Positions 31,855 through 40,796 of a stretch of DNA of 40,796 nt are shown one piece after another; the first letter of the stretch is position 1, and every line of letters begins with the position of its first letter. The notes below the pieces were generated by a model that ran no database searches, was not told where the DNA came from, and saw only the letters and a program-made list of their open reading frames with translations. The position numbers and the translations under genes were made by a program. The DNA comes from Oscillospiraceae bacterium (GTDB lineage: Bacteria > Bacillota > Clostridia > Oscillospirales > Ruminococcaceae): positions 1 to 40,796 of the forward strand of contig JAFYZY010000025.1 of NCBI GenBank assembly GCA_017548485.1, written 5' to 3'.

Positions 31855-32301
31855 ATGAAACTGATGATAGGCAGTGACCACGGCGGTTTTGAGCTCAAGA
31901 AGGCAGTCAAGGCACATCTTGAGGAACTGGGATACGAAGTGGTCGATGTCGGCTGTTATGAGCCGGCGAGCTGCGACTATCCCGATATCGCCAGGGAAGG
32001 ATGCAGCAGGATACTCAGCGGTGAGTGCGAGAGAGGGATCCTCATCTGCGGGACAGGAATAGGCATATCTATGGCAGCCAACAAGATCAGGGGAATACGC
32101 GCAGCTTGCTGCAGCGATACATACTCGGCAAAATATACCAGGCTCCATAACGACGCCAACGTGCTCTGCTTCGGAGGCCGCGTGGTCGGAGACGGACTGG
32201 CGTGTGAGATCGTGGACGCCTATCTCTCGGTGGAGTTCGAAGGCGGCCGGCATCAGCGCAGAGTCGATAAGATAATGGCGCTCGAGGCTGAAGAAAGATG
32301 A
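31855..32301 (+). CDS. rpiB: Ribose-5-phosphate isomerase B
   Basis: 148 residues. Interconverts ribose 5-phosphate and ribulose 5-phosphate. Seen: IGSDHGGFELK (5-15) with His9, catalytic Cys65 in LICGTGIGISMAANK and GIRAACCSD (80-88), where the family has the phosphate-binding arginine and another cysteine. GAGGAG lies 6 bases before the ATG at 31855, one base after the tsaB stop. The longer C-terminal tail (RRVDKIMALEAEER) is normal. Overlaps the next small gene by ATGA. Confidence 0.95.
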   Translation: MKLMIGSDHGGFELKKAVKAHLEELGYEVVDVGCYEPASCDYPDIAREGCSRILSGECERGILICGTGIGISMAANKIRGIRAACCSDTYSAKYTRLHNDANVLCFGGRVVGDGLACEIVDAYLSVEFEGGRHQRRVDKIMALEAEER

Positions 32302-32525
32302 GAGCGGGGACCGGTGACGGCAGAGCTCTGGCCGGAAGGATCCTGAAGTATGTTCTGGTATACAGTCTGCTGACGGCAGTCGAAGCCGGGCTCGCTTATC
32401 TGGGCTATCTGTTCTTCAGGACAGGATTCTTCCAGGACTGGTTCAGGTATCTGCTCATCGGAGCCGATGCGGTCTTCATGCTCGGGCTGTTCTGGCTCGT
32501 CAGCAGGAACATTTCTTTTGACTGA
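32298..32525 (+). CDS. Small two-helix membrane protein
   Basis: 75 residues, start ATG overlapping the rpiB stop (ATGA at 32298-32301), so it is translated by coupling. Two hydrophobic helices at about 14-40 (ILKYVLVYSLLTAVEAGLAY) and 47-68, with basic residues at the N-terminus. No family is recognised. Followed by a terminator, which makes it the last gene of the tmcAL operon. Confidence 0.65.
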   Translation: MRAGTGDGRALAGRILKYVLVYSLLTAVEAGLAYLGYLFFRTGFFQDWFRYLLIGADAVFMLGLFWLVSRNISFD

Positions 32526-32527
32526 AA

Positions 32528-32560
32528 CATCCGGCAGCGCACGGATGCGGTTTTCTTTTT
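32528..32560 (+). terminator. Terminator of the tmcAL-rpiB operon
   Basis: CATCCG (32528-32533) pairs with CGGATG (32542-32547); TTTTCTTTTT follows at 32551-32560. The stem is short, so some read-through is likely. Confidence 0.65.
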
Positions 32561-32579
32561 ATTGATTGGAGGGTTAATG

Positions 32580-33056
32580 ATGGACAAGCTTCTTAAACTG
32601 CTTTGCGAAGACGCGAGGCTTCCGGTTGAGACTCTGGCGACCATGACGGGAGACACTCCCGAGGGAGTCGCGGAGAAGATGCAGAAGATGGAGAACGACG
32701 GCACGATACTCGGATACCGCGCAGTCGTAGACTGGGACAAGGCCGACAGAGAGATGGTCGAGAGCTACATCGACCTGAAGATAGCTCCCAAGAAGGATTT
32801 CGGATTCGATGAGTTCGCTGAACTGGTATCCCAGATGCCAGAGGTCAAGAGCTGCACGCTCATGAGCGGAGGCAGCGACATCTCGCTCGTCGTGGAAGGA
32901 AGGAGCTTCAAGGACATAGCGCTCTTCGTGGGCAGACGTCTTGCCCCGATGGAGTCCGTGATCTCCACAGCGACCAGATTCGTTCTCAAGACATATAAGA
33001 AACAGGGACATGTAGTATCCGCAACCAATACTGACTACAGGGAGATGGACATCTGA
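32580..33056 (+). CDS. Lrp/AsnC family transcriptional regulator
   Basis: 158 residues. GGAGGG at 32568-32573 gives best spacing to the second of two adjacent ATGs (32580). HTH domain at about 1-50 (LLKLLCEDARLPVETLATMT, with a glutamate-rich second helix) and the RAM ligand-binding domain at about 60-145 (VKSCTLMSGGSDISLVVEG). Such regulators sense amino acids and usually control neighbouring amino-acid genes. The stop overlaps the start of an aminotransferase gene by one base (TGATG), so regulator and enzyme are made together and feedback on this operon is the likely arrangement. Confidence 0.9.
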   Translation: MDKLLKLLCEDARLPVETLATMTGDTPEGVAEKMQKMENDGTILGYRAVVDWDKADREMVESYIDLKIAPKKDFGFDEFAELVSQMPEVKSCTLMSGGSDISLVVEGRSFKDIALFVGRRLAPMESVISTATRFVLKTYKKQGHVVSATNTDYREMDI

Positions 33057-34225
33057 TGGAATATAAAAGACTGATGTCTTCCCAACTGCAGGAGATAAAA
33101 CCATCCGGCATAAGAAAGTACTTCAGTTTGGCTGAGGAGATGGGCGACTGCCTTTCACTCGGCGTCGGCGAACCGGATTTCGTAACGCCCTGGGAAGTCA
33201 GGCGCGCGGGCATCGAGAGCCTCGATCAGGGAAAGACGTTCTATTCCGCGAACGCGGGACTCAGGGAGCTCAGAAGACAGATCTCACTTTACCTGGAGCG
33301 CGCATTCAGCCTCAGATACGATCCCGATACCGAGACCGTGGTGACGGTCGGAGGTTCGGAAGCCATAGACATGGCGATGCGGACTCTGCTGAATCCGGGA
33401 GATGAGGTGCTCCTTCCGACCCCGTGTTTCGTCTGCTATGAACCCATAGCAAAGATGTGCGGCGCAAAAGTGACGCCGCTGATCCTGAAGGAGGAGAACG
33501 AGTTCAAACTGACGGCAGAGGAACTGCGGAAAGCCATCACTGAGAGGACGAAGATCCTGGTGCTGCCGTTCCCCAGCAACCCGACGGGTGCAGTGATGGG
33601 ACGAAGCGATCTGGAACAGATAGCGGAGGTCCTGAAGGGGACCGATATCTTCGTGATCTCAGACGAGATATATTCGGAGCTTACATACGGCGGAGACCGC
33701 CATGTATCTCCCGCTTCCATCAGCGATGACATGTGGGCGAGGACCGTTACGGTGAACGGCTTCTCAAAGTCATTCGCCATGACCGGCTGGAGACTCGGAT
33801 ATGTATGCGCTCCCGCTCCCGTAACCGAGCAGATAGTGAAGATGCATCAGTTCGCGATCATGTGCGCTCCGACCACGGCACAGTATGCCGGCATCGTTGC
33901 GCTCAGAGACTGCGAGGACGTGGTCGCGACGATGAGGGACGAATATGACATCAGAAGAAGATTCATCGTCGACGGATTCAACCGCATCGGGCTACACTGC
34001 TTTGAGCCAAGGGGAGCCTTCTATGTGTTCCCCAGCGTCGAATCCACGGGCCTGACGGAAGAGGAGTTCTGCGAGCAGCTGATCAGGAAGAAAAGAGTCG
34101 CCGTCATACCGGGCACCGCATTCGGGCCCGGAGGGGAAGGGCATGTGCGCGTGTCCTACAGTTATTCCATCAAACACATCAAGGAAGCTCTCCGCAGGAT
34201 CGGAGAGTTCGTGAACGAGTTATGA
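33056..34225 (+). CDS. Class I/II pyridoxal-phosphate aminotransferase
   Basis: 389 residues. Transfers amino groups between an amino acid and a 2-keto acid with PLP. Seen: SLGVGEPDFVTP (33-45 or so), YSANAGLRELR, SNPTGAVM, the aspartate of ISDEIYSELTY, and the PLP lysine in VNGFSKSFAMTGWRLGY, followed by the substrate-carboxylate arginine in HVRVSYSYS. This is the aspartate/aromatic (AspC-like, Ib) group; the exact substrate cannot be told. Coupled to the Lrp-like gene in front and overlapping ispE behind (ATGA at 34222-34225). Confidence 0.93.
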   Translation: MEYKRLMSSQLQEIKPSGIRKYFSLAEEMGDCLSLGVGEPDFVTPWEVRRAGIESLDQGKTFYSANAGLRELRRQISLYLERAFSLRYDPDTETVVTVGGSEAIDMAMRTLLNPGDEVLLPTPCFVCYEPIAKMCGAKVTPLILKEENEFKLTAEELRKAITERTKILVLPFPSNPTGAVMGRSDLEQIAEVLKGTDIFVISDEIYSELTYGGDRHVSPASISDDMWARTVTVNGFSKSFAMTGWRLGYVCAPAPVTEQIVKMHQFAIMCAPTTAQYAGIVALRDCEDVVATMRDEYDIRRRFIVDGFNRIGLHCFEPRGAFYVFPSVESTGLTEEEFCEQLIRKKRVAVIPGTAFGPGGEGHVRVSYSYSIKHIKEALRRIGEFVNEL

Positions 34226-35100
34226 CAGAGGCTCTTGTTATCCGCGCGAACGCGAAGCTCAACCTGTCTCTGGATGTCACCGGCGTGAGGGAAGATGGGT
34301 ATCATACAGTGGATATGGTGAACCGGTCGGTTACTCTGTTTGATGAGATAAAGATAGAGCTGACTCCGGGACGCCCGTTCTCGATAGAATCGAATGTCCG
34401 TTATTTCCCGACTGATGAAAAGAACCTCATCTGGAAAGCCGCCAGAAAACTGACCGAAAAGATCGGCGCTCCGATGCCGGAGGCAAGATGCACCGTGCGC
34501 AAGAGGATACCGTCGCAGGCAGGACTCGGTGGCGGCAGCGCGGATGCTGCGGCTTCTCTGATAGGATTCAACACGCTTCTCGGCGCAGGGCTTGATGAAA
34601 GCGAACTGTGCAGCATCGGAGCCTCGGTAGGCGCGGATGTCCCTTTCTGTGTCATCGGAGGAACAGCGCGGGTAGGCGGTATCGGAGAAGAGATACATGC
34701 CATCAGCGACAGTCTGTACTGTCCCATGCTGATAGCGATGCCAAGATACGGGCGTTCTACTAAAGAGGCATATGCATTGCTTGACCGCACACCGGAGCTG
34801 GCGCATCCCGATACCGAAAGCGTCATCACCGGGCTGGCGGAAGGCGACGCGGAGAAGGCGTTTCTCAGAGCGGGCAATGTGTTCGAGTCTGTGACGGCGG
34901 ACGAGGTCACAGAGGAATTGAAGAAAAAGATGATCGCCGACGGAGCGGTCTATTCTGCTATGACGGGAACCGGCGCGGCGGTGTTCGGCGTGTTCCAGAG
35001 AGCGAGAGAGGCACTGGAAGCCAGAGACCTCCTCAGGACAGAGGGATACGGGGCATGGGTCGTATACCGCGCCGACAAAGGGGCAGAGATAGTCACATGA
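34222..35100 (+). CDS. ispE: 4-diphosphocytidyl-2-C-methyl-D-erythritol kinase
   Basis: 292 residues. Phosphorylates CDP-methylerythritol in the non-mevalonate isoprenoid pathway. GHMP-kinase marks: ANAKLNLSLDV with catalytic Lys12, PSQAGLGGGSADAAASL (97-113, the ATP loop), Asp139 in GADVPF, and the C-terminal MTGTGAAVFGVF. Its stop is 55 bases before addB, with a GC stem between. It overlaps the aminotransferase by four bases; there is no obvious metabolic link. Confidence 0.96.
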   Translation: MTEALVIRANAKLNLSLDVTGVREDGYHTVDMVNRSVTLFDEIKIELTPGRPFSIESNVRYFPTDEKNLIWKAARKLTEKIGAPMPEARCTVRKRIPSQAGLGGGSADAAASLIGFNTLLGAGLDESELCSIGASVGADVPFCVIGGTARVGGIGEEIHAISDSLYCPMLIAMPRYGRSTKEAYALLDRTPELAHPDTESVITGLAEGDAEKAFLRAGNVFESVTADEVTEELKKKMIADGAVYSAMTGTGAAVFGVFQRAREALEARDLLRTEGYGAWVVYRADKGAEIVT

Positions 35101-35106
35101 TAAATT

Positions 35107-35132
35107 GGCCGCCGTTCACGGGAATGGCGGCC
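35107..35132 (+). terminator. Stem-loop after ispE, weak terminator
   Basis: GGCCGCC (35107-35113) pairs with GGCGGCC (35126-35132), with an inner TTC/GAA extension. Only two T follow. Confidence 0.45.
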
Positions 35133-35154
35133 TTGCGTATAGAAAGGATATCCA

Positions 35155-38100
35155 GTGTTCAGATTCGTATTAGGAACTGCAGGAAGCGGCAAAAGCAGGT
35201 ACTGTCTGGAACAGATCACTTCTCTCGCTGAAAAGGGGGAGGAGACGGTCATCGTCGTTCCGGAACAGACCGGTTTCACCTATGAGAGAGAACTCGTCGC
35301 ACGTCTTCCCGGAGTACTGGGCTCCAGGACCAAAGTCATGAGCTTCAGGAGCATATCCCGCTATGTTCTCAGGGAGTGCGGGGGTTCCGCACGCATACGG
35401 CTGGCTGATGCGCAGAAGACCGCGTTTACCAGAAGGGCGATGATGAAGCGCAGGGATCAGCTAACCTGCTACTCAAGGAGCAGGGAGTTTGCTTTCTATG
35501 AAAAACTCAGCAGCCTGTTCGATGAACTGAGAAGCGCAGGGGCGACACCGTCAGAACTCAGAGAGATCAGCAGCGAGATCAAAGGAACATTGTCCGCGGA
35601 CAAATTCGGTGACATCGCATCCATCATGGAGGAGTACGAGAACTGTCTGGGAGAGGATTATCTGGACGATTCCGGAGAGATCAGGTTCGCCGCGGGAAAG
35701 ATCCCGCAGTCCGGGCTTTTCAGAGGGAAAACGGTGTTTTTTGACGCATTCTCCGGATTCACTGATGCGGAATATGCGATGATCAGGCAGATAGCATCCT
35801 CTGCGGATCTGGCCGTTTTCTCACTGAGCTGCACCGGTTCCGATGACGACAGAAGGTCATCGCTCGCCGTTCCGTTCAGGACATATGAACTGCTGAGGAA
35901 CATGTCTTCCGAATTGTTCACCGGAGAGCCGGAGGTCATCCTGTTTAAAACGAATGAGAGATTCGGTACTAACGGACTGAGACTGGCGGAGCGGTATTTC
36001 AGGAACTTCACAGTGCTGCAGGAAAGGGATACTGACGGCGTCAGATGGTTCACCGGAAAAGACCGGTACGATGAAACGAAAAGAGTCGCCGATGAGATAG
36101 TGGCGCTTACAAGAGAACACGGGTACAGGTACAGCGACATATCTGTGCTGTTCCGCAACGCGGACGACTACAGAGATCCGGTGACGAGGACGTTCTCGGA
36201 GTTCGGGATACCTTTCATCTTTGATGAGGGGGAAGACATGCTGAGCGCTCCGGGCACCGTCTTCATGCTGTGCGCGCTGGAGATGGCTTCCGGCATAAAG
36301 ACGGACAGCCTGATGAGAATGCTCAAAACAGGACTGTGCGATATCGAAGAGGACGAAGTCTCGCTGCTTGAGGACTACTCGTTCGTGCACGGGATAGAAG
36401 GAGGGGAGTGGTTCGTCCCCTTCCGGATGAGTCCTTCCGGATTCGGTCTGCCGCAAGGAGATGACGAAGAAAGGGCCCTCAGAGAGACCGAGACTGCCAG
36501 GATAAAAGTCACGGAGTGGATCAGGCCGTTCATTAACAGAGAAGGCAGAGACGGGAAGGAACTGGTTAAGGCGGCCTACGAGATGATGGACGCCTGCGGC
36601 GCTGTCGAAGCCGTAGAGAAGAACGATAAAGCCGGCAGGCAGAATGCGGAGCTGCTCTTTGGGATCATCCAGCAGCTGTACGATATGGCGGAGAGAGAAG
36701 ATCTCTCCAAAGGAGAGCTGCCCGATACGCTTAGGATCCTCGCAAGGAGCACCAGGTCGGCAGACATCCCGAGGGTAGGAGACGGAGTGTTCGTCGGAGT
36801 GGCGGGTCATTCCAGACCGTTCAATCCGAAAGCCTGCTTCATCATGGGACTGAATGACGGTGTGTTCCCCAGAGATATAACGGAAGGGAATCTGTTTACC
36901 CTTGAGGAAAGAGATATCCTGTCAAGTTATGACCTGGTGCTGGGAGGCAGTTTCGATCAGAACACAGATCTTGAATCTTTCTTCCTTTATGACGCCGTTA
37001 CTTCTCCGTCGGAGAAACTTTACCTTTCATATCCCGGATCCGCTGCAGGCAGCGGTATGCTGCCCTGCGCGGAGCTGGAAGGGTTCATCAAGGCCTATAG
37101 CATAGAGAAACAAGAAGAAGATCCCGCATGCGGGATCGTCAACCTGAAGACCGCGAAAGGCATCTATGCTGAAGCTCTGCAGGGAAGAGATGACGTTCTG
37201 GCGGCTTCTCTCCTCGAAAGCGATGCGGGAGACGCATGCAGGGAATATGAGGAAGCGGTCAGAAGGAAGGAAATGACGATAGAAGATGCGGATATCGCCC
37301 GGGCGCTTGCCGGCGATGTCACCGGCATCACGGCCAGCAGGATGCAGACCTATGAGGAATGCAGATTCATGTTCTTCCTGCAGTATCTCGCGGGTATAAG
37401 ACCTCTGAGGAAGGCAGAGATGTCTCCGGATGTGGCCGGAAGCTTCGTTCACGACGTCATGGAGAATCTCATGCGCGAGTTCTCCGGAGATCTGTCCTCA
37501 AGCGAGGAGAGCACGATCAGAAACGCGTGCCGGAGGCTTGCGGATGAGTATATAGGCAGGATGGTCGGGGAAAAAGCGATGACCCCGAGGATGAGAGTGA
37601 TCTCCGATCAGATAAAGGAGAACTGCATCAGACTGGCAGGCAGGCTCAGGACCGAGCAACTGCAGAGCGAGTTCAGAGCGGACGGATTCGAACTGAATAT
37701 CGGCACGGACATACCCGGACCGGTGGTCGTTCTGGATGACGGGCACCGCGCCGAAGTGTTCGGCAAGATAGACAGGGTGGACACCTATTCGCACAACGGG
37801 GAGACCTATGTGAGGATAGTGGACTACAAGACGGGCGGCAAGGACTTCAGGCTGTCGGATGTCTGGCAGGGACTGAACGTCCAGATGCTGCTGTATCTCT
37901 TCGCGGTCAAGAACAACGGAGAAGCACTGTACGGAAAGAATATAGTTCCCGCAGGAGTCCTGTACATGCCGGGAGATCCTGCTCCGGCATCCGACGAGAA
38001 AGGCGCTGATAACGTATACACCATGAAGGGACTGGTGCTGGACGATCCGGATGTGCTGCAGGCCATGGAGAAAGAAGGCGGAGGCATATTCATTCCCGCC

Positions 38101-38382
38101 AGCATCGACCCAAAGACGGGCACCTGGAAGAGCAGCAATCTTGCCTCGCTGGAGGAACTCGGGAAAATAGAGAGAAGGATCGAACAACTGGTCAGAGAGA
38201 TGGCATCCGGTATCAGACAGGGAGACATAAAAGCGGAGCCTGCGGAAGAAAACAACGGAAGCAGACCCTGCAGATACTGCTACTACAGGGCCGTATGCGG
38301 AGCCGACAGAGTGGAGAAACCGCGTAAGATAAAGAACATGTCAAGAGAAGAGATGTTCGGAGAGGGGGAGAAAGATGTCTGA
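35155..38382 (+). CDS. addB: ATP-dependent helicase/nuclease subunit B
   Basis: 1075 residues with a GTG start; AAAGGA lies 7 bases before it. With AddA it forms the Gram-positive counterpart of RecBCD, which resects double-strand ends until a Chi site. Seen: Walker A GTAGSGKS (7-14), PEQTGFTYERE (35-45), PD-(D/E)xK nuclease in the C-terminal third with Asp890 and Lys892 in VDYKTGG, and the iron-sulfur staple: Cys736 (TYEECRFMF) plus Cys1039, Cys1042 and Cys1048 (PCRYCYYRAVC). All four cluster cysteines are present, so the nuclease domain should be functional. Slightly shorter than B. subtilis AddB. The stop overlaps the addA start (ATGTCTGA). Confidence 0.95.
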   Translation: MFRFVLGTAGSGKSRYCLEQITSLAEKGEETVIVVPEQTGFTYERELVARLPGVLGSRTKVMSFRSISRYVLRECGGSARIRLADAQKTAFTRRAMMKRRDQLTCYSRSREFAFYEKLSSLFDELRSAGATPSELREISSEIKGTLSADKFGDIASIMEEYENCLGEDYLDDSGEIRFAAGKIPQSGLFRGKTVFFDAFSGFTDAEYAMIRQIASSADLAVFSLSCTGSDDDRRSSLAVPFRTYELLRNMSSELFTGEPEVILFKTNERFGTNGLRLAERYFRNFTVLQERDTDGVRWFTGKDRYDETKRVADEIVALTREHGYRYSDISVLFRNADDYRDPVTRTFSEFGIPFIFDEGEDMLSAPGTVFMLCALEMASGIKTDSLMRMLKTGLCDIEEDEVSLLEDYSFVHGIEGGEWFVPFRMSPSGFGLPQGDDEERALRETETARIKVTEWIRPFINREGRDGKELVKAAYEMMDACGAVEAVEKNDKAGRQNAELLFGIIQQLYDMAEREDLSKGELPDTLRILARSTRSADIPRVGDGVFVGVAGHSRPFNPKACFIMGLNDGVFPRDITEGNLFTLEERDILSSYDLVLGGSFDQNTDLESFFLYDAVTSPSEKLYLSYPGSAAGSGMLPCAELEGFIKAYSIEKQEEDPACGIVNLKTAKGIYAEALQGRDDVLAASLLESDAGDACREYEEAVRRKEMTIEDADIARALAGDVTGITASRMQTYEECRFMFFLQYLAGIRPLRKAEMSPDVAGSFVHDVMENLMREFSGDLSSSEESTIRNACRRLADEYIGRMVGEKAMTPRMRVISDQIKENCIRLAGRLRTEQLQSEFRADGFELNIGTDIPGPVVVLDDGHRAEVFGKIDRVDTYSHNGETYVRIVDYKTGGKDFRLSDVWQGLNVQMLLYLFAVKNNGEALYGKNIVPAGVLYMPGDPAPASDEKGADNVYTMKGLVLDDPDVLQAMEKEGGGIFIPASIDPKTGTWKSSNLASLEELGKIERRIEQLVREMASGIRQGDIKAEPAEENNGSRPCRYCYYRAVCGADRVEKPRKIKNMSREEMFGEGEKDV

Positions 38383-40796
38383 GATAAAGCTCACTCCCGA
38401 ACAGAAGAACGCCGTCGATAAAGGCGGAGCGATCCTCGTAGGAGCCGCCGCCGGAAGCGGCAAGACTCACGTGCTTACGGAGAGGATAGCGAGGATACTG
38501 AATGACAGAGAGCGTCCCGTGAGCGCGAACAGGATGCTGATCCTTACTTTCACGAATGCTGCCGCCTCGGAAATGAGGCAGAAGATAAGAAAGAGGATAT
38601 CCGAACTGATCGCGCAGGATCCGTCCGATGACTATCTTAGGACCCAGCAGAGACTGCTGAGGAGGACACATATCGGAACGGTGCATTCCTTCTGCCAGAA
38701 GATACTCAGGGAGTTCTTCTCGGAAGCGGGGATATCTCCCGATTTCAGCCTCTGCGATGAAGGTTATTCAGCCTCTGTCAGGAGCAGTGCTCTGGAAGAG
38801 GCGATGGACAGGCTGTGCGCCGAGGATCCCGCGACTGCCGGACTGCTGTTCGGAAACTTCGGACGCTCGAGAAGCGACCGCGAGACTATGGATGCCGTAC
38901 TCGGGCTTCACGGATTTGAGCAGAATCTTGTCGATGCCGAAAAATGGGAGGACGGTGTGCTCGATGCCATGGGCTCCGGAGCTGCATTCAGAGATTCCGC
39001 TGCCGGAACAGCTGCGGCTGAGCAGCAGGCGGACAGATTCCGCCAGGCTAAACTGCTTCTTGACAACGCAGTGATGATCCTGGACATGGAAGGCGCATCC
39101 GGGAAAGGGTACGAGTATTACTGCGCTCTGAGAGATCACTGCGCCGGCGTCCTGCGTGCATTCGAAGAGCAGGACTGGGACAAAGCGGCACGGCTCGTGG
39201 CCGCAAAGCCGGAAGGAAGGGCATCTTCCCAGAAATTCTGGAGCGAGGAAGCGAAGCACAGGATCGGCGCGGCAAAAGAAGTCTATACCGATCTGCTCAA
39301 AAGGAGCGGGAAGATCATCTCCGACGATCTTGAGGCGAGCGAAGAAGCCAGAGCAAGGCAGTACGCTGTTGCCAAAGCCCTGATTAAAGCGGAAAGGCTG
39401 TTCAGGGATATCCTGACCGAAAGAAAAAGAGAACGCGGCCTGCTGGAGTATGACGATCTGGAGAAACTGGTGATCGGACTGTTCTATGATGAGAAGGGCG
39501 GTCTGACCGAAATAGGCAGATCCGTCTCCGGCAGATTCGATCACGTGATGGTCGATGAGTTCCAGGATACCAATGAAAGGCAGAAGATGATATTCGACGC
39601 GGTATCGGACGGCGGAAAGAACCTTTTCTGCGTCGGAGACGTCAAACAGAGCATCTACAGTTTCAGGAGAGCGGATCCGTCCATCTTCACCGACATGAGG
39701 AAGGCCTGCAGGGATGACGGCCCGCCCAGCTATCTTGCACTGCACAGCAATTTCAGAAGCAGCAGAGGCGTGATCGAAGCGGTCAACAAGGTCTTTGATC
39801 CGCTGATGACATCCGGATTCGGCGGAGTGGACTATATGCCGGATGAGCGGCTCGTTCACGGACGCGAAGACGGTCCTGAAGAAGAGGCGTGCGGACTTGA
39901 ATATCATTCCGTGGACTGCACATCCGAAGATCTTCCCGGCGCGGTGGCCGGATATGTGACAGGACTGCTCTCGAAAAACGGCGGGAAATACAAGGAGGAT
40001 GACATCTGCATAATGCTCAGATCCGTAAGGGGAAGAGCGGATAAATACACCGAGGCGCTTAGGAAAAACGGGATACGGTACACAAGTACCATCTCGGAGG
40101 ATTTCTTTGAGGCTTCCGAGATTATGACGGTGATGTCGCTGCTGAGATGCGTCAGCAATCCCGGAAGCGACGTGGACCTGGCTGCGGTCATGATGTCACC
40201 GCTGTTCGGGTTCACCGCCGACGAACTGGCATCTCTGAGGCTGGAAGGCAGAAAGAACAAATTGTGGTCACAGGTCAGGAGATCCGGTGATCCCAAGTGT
40301 ATAAGACTCAGAGACATGGTGGATGAGCTGCGGAAGAAAGCCTCTGCCATGTCCACCGATGAGATCGTAAGAGAAACTATAGAAGTGAGCGAAGCAGAGA
40401 TCTATCTGACTTCTCCTCCCGATACTCTCAGGAGGAAAAGCCGCCTGCACGCGCTGGTGGAGTACGCCGCGGAGTTCACATCTTTCGGAGGCAGAGGGCT
40501 TTCGGATTTCCTGAGATACTGCAGTGATGCGGAGAAGAAGGGAAACGGACCTGATTATTCCCAGTCCGCTGCCGGAGGAGTCCAGGTCACAAGCGTCCAC
40601 AAGGCAAAAGGGCTTGAGTGGCCGATAGTGATCCTGGCGGACGCCGGCAGGAGACTCAACACGTCTGCTGACTCGAGCAGGAGCGTCCTTTTCGACCAGC
40701 ATATCGGGATCGCCGCAAAGGTAAGGAAGGAGTCGGACGGAGGGCCGTGGATGGAGAAGACGCCGGAATACGGCCTTATCTCCGAGATGAAGCTCA
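38375..40796 (+). CDS. addA: ATP-dependent helicase/nuclease subunit A, 5' part
   Basis: 807 codons to the window edge; full AddA proteins have about 1150-1250, so the C-terminal nuclease domain is outside. UvrD-like superfamily 1 helicase: Q motif LTPEQKNAV (6-14), Walker A GAAAGSGKT (23-31), TFTNAAASEMRQKI, Walker B DEFQDTN (394-400), GDVKQSIYSFRRA, SNFRSS and TSVHKAKGLEW, all in order and intact. The ATG at 38375 follows GAGAGGGGGAG and overlaps addB by 8 bases. The insertion between motifs Ia and II is typical of AddA. Confidence 0.96.
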   Translation, partial: MSEIKLTPEQKNAVDKGGAILVGAAAGSGKTHVLTERIARILNDRERPVSANRMLILTFTNAAASEMRQKIRKRISELIAQDPSDDYLRTQQRLLRRTHIGTVHSFCQKILREFFSEAGISPDFSLCDEGYSASVRSSALEEAMDRLCAEDPATAGLLFGNFGRSRSDRETMDAVLGLHGFEQNLVDAEKWEDGVLDAMGSGAAFRDSAAGTAAAEQQADRFRQAKLLLDNAVMILDMEGASGKGYEYYCALRDHCAGVLRAFEEQDWDKAARLVAAKPEGRASSQKFWSEEAKHRIGAAKEVYTDLLKRSGKIISDDLEASEEARARQYAVAKALIKAERLFRDILTERKRERGLLEYDDLEKLVIGLFYDEKGGLTEIGRSVSGRFDHVMVDEFQDTNERQKMIFDAVSDGGKNLFCVGDVKQSIYSFRRADPSIFTDMRKACRDDGPPSYLALHSNFRSSRGVIEAVNKVFDPLMTSGFGGVDYMPDERLVHGREDGPEEEACGLEYHSVDCTSEDLPGAVAGYVTGLLSKNGGKYKEDDICIMLRSVRGRADKYTEALRKNGIRYTSTISEDFFEASEIMTVMSLLRCVSNPGSDVDLAAVMMSPLFGFTADELASLRLEGRKNKLWSQVRRSGDPKCIRLRDMVDELRKKASAMSTDEIVRETIEVSEAEIYLTSPPDTLRRKSRLHALVEYAAEFTSFGGRGLSDFLRYCSDAEKKGNGPDYSQSAAGGVQVTSVHKAKGLEWPIVILADAGRRLNTSADSSRSVLFDQHIGIAAKVRKESDGGPWMEKTPEYGLISEMKL

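Noticed and set aside
1-40796. CRISPR array or phage genes
   Set aside because: No regularly spaced repeats, cas genes, integrase, capsid or terminase genes were seen.

Overview
The window looks like a chromosomal segment from a strictly anaerobic, probably acetogenic member of the Clostridia (Bacillota). Reasons: the 3' part of the carbon monoxide dehydrogenase/acetyl-CoA synthase subunit AcsB, a FolD-type methylene-tetrahydrofolate dehydrogenase, a uroporphyrinogen-decarboxylase-like protein of the type often found with corrinoid methyl transfer, acetate kinase, the Gram-positive repair pair AddB/AddA, a G5/3D-domain wall protein and strong AGGAGG-type ribosome binding sites. Most genes use AGA/AGG for arginine; the 12.9-18.2 kb block mostly uses CGN.

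Layout. 1-3.8 kb: acsB end, terminator, folD-like gene, a five-helix membrane protein, a URO-D family protein and a 42-codon ORF, closed by a 15-bp hairpin. 3.8-8.5 kb: a type B carboxylesterase, divergent from a GPH-type sugar:cation symporter that is translationally coupled to a phosphodiester-glycosidase-like protein. 8.5-12.25 kb, minus strand: a manganese-type cation diffusion facilitator, a second GPH symporter and an APH-fold kinase. 12.25-19.5 kb: an accessory block. Its left edge is a scar made of an IS200/IS605-like end, a promoter plus a short structured RNA with its own terminator, a truncated tnpB and a fossil fragment of a GH1 gene. Then comes a minus-strand beta-glucoside operon (VOC protein, GH1 6-phospho-beta-glucosidase, PTS EIIBC, 2-hydroxyacid dehydrogenase, AEC carrier) with an RpiR regulator upstream. 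A 28-bp perfect palindrome and tRNA-Arg(CCU) lie on the right.

19.6-29.5 kb: CPBP protease, tadA, a TtcA-like thiolase, an unusual membrane-anchored G5/3D protein with a very long acidic cytoplasmic tail, two tandem CE1-type esterases, a VanY-like peptidase with four InlB-type repeats, and ackA. 29.5-40.8 kb, plus strand: tmcAL-tsaE-tsaB-rpiB-small membrane protein (tRNA modification plus pentose phosphate), then Lrp-like regulator-aminotransferase-ispE, then addB-addA (addA runs off the window). Most starts in this part overlap the preceding stop.

How it fits together: acsB, folD and ackA belong to the Wood-Ljungdahl route from one-carbon units to acetate. ackA and tmcAL (an enzyme that itself consumes acetate) are divergent and appear to share one palindromic -10 box. 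The beta-glucoside block is a self-contained import-and-hydrolysis unit that looks laterally acquired. No phage, CRISPR array or clear defence system is visible. The observations most worth checking are the short RNA beside the tnpB remnant, the loss of both cyclohydrolase relay residues in the FolD-like protein, and the shared ackA/tmcAL promoter.
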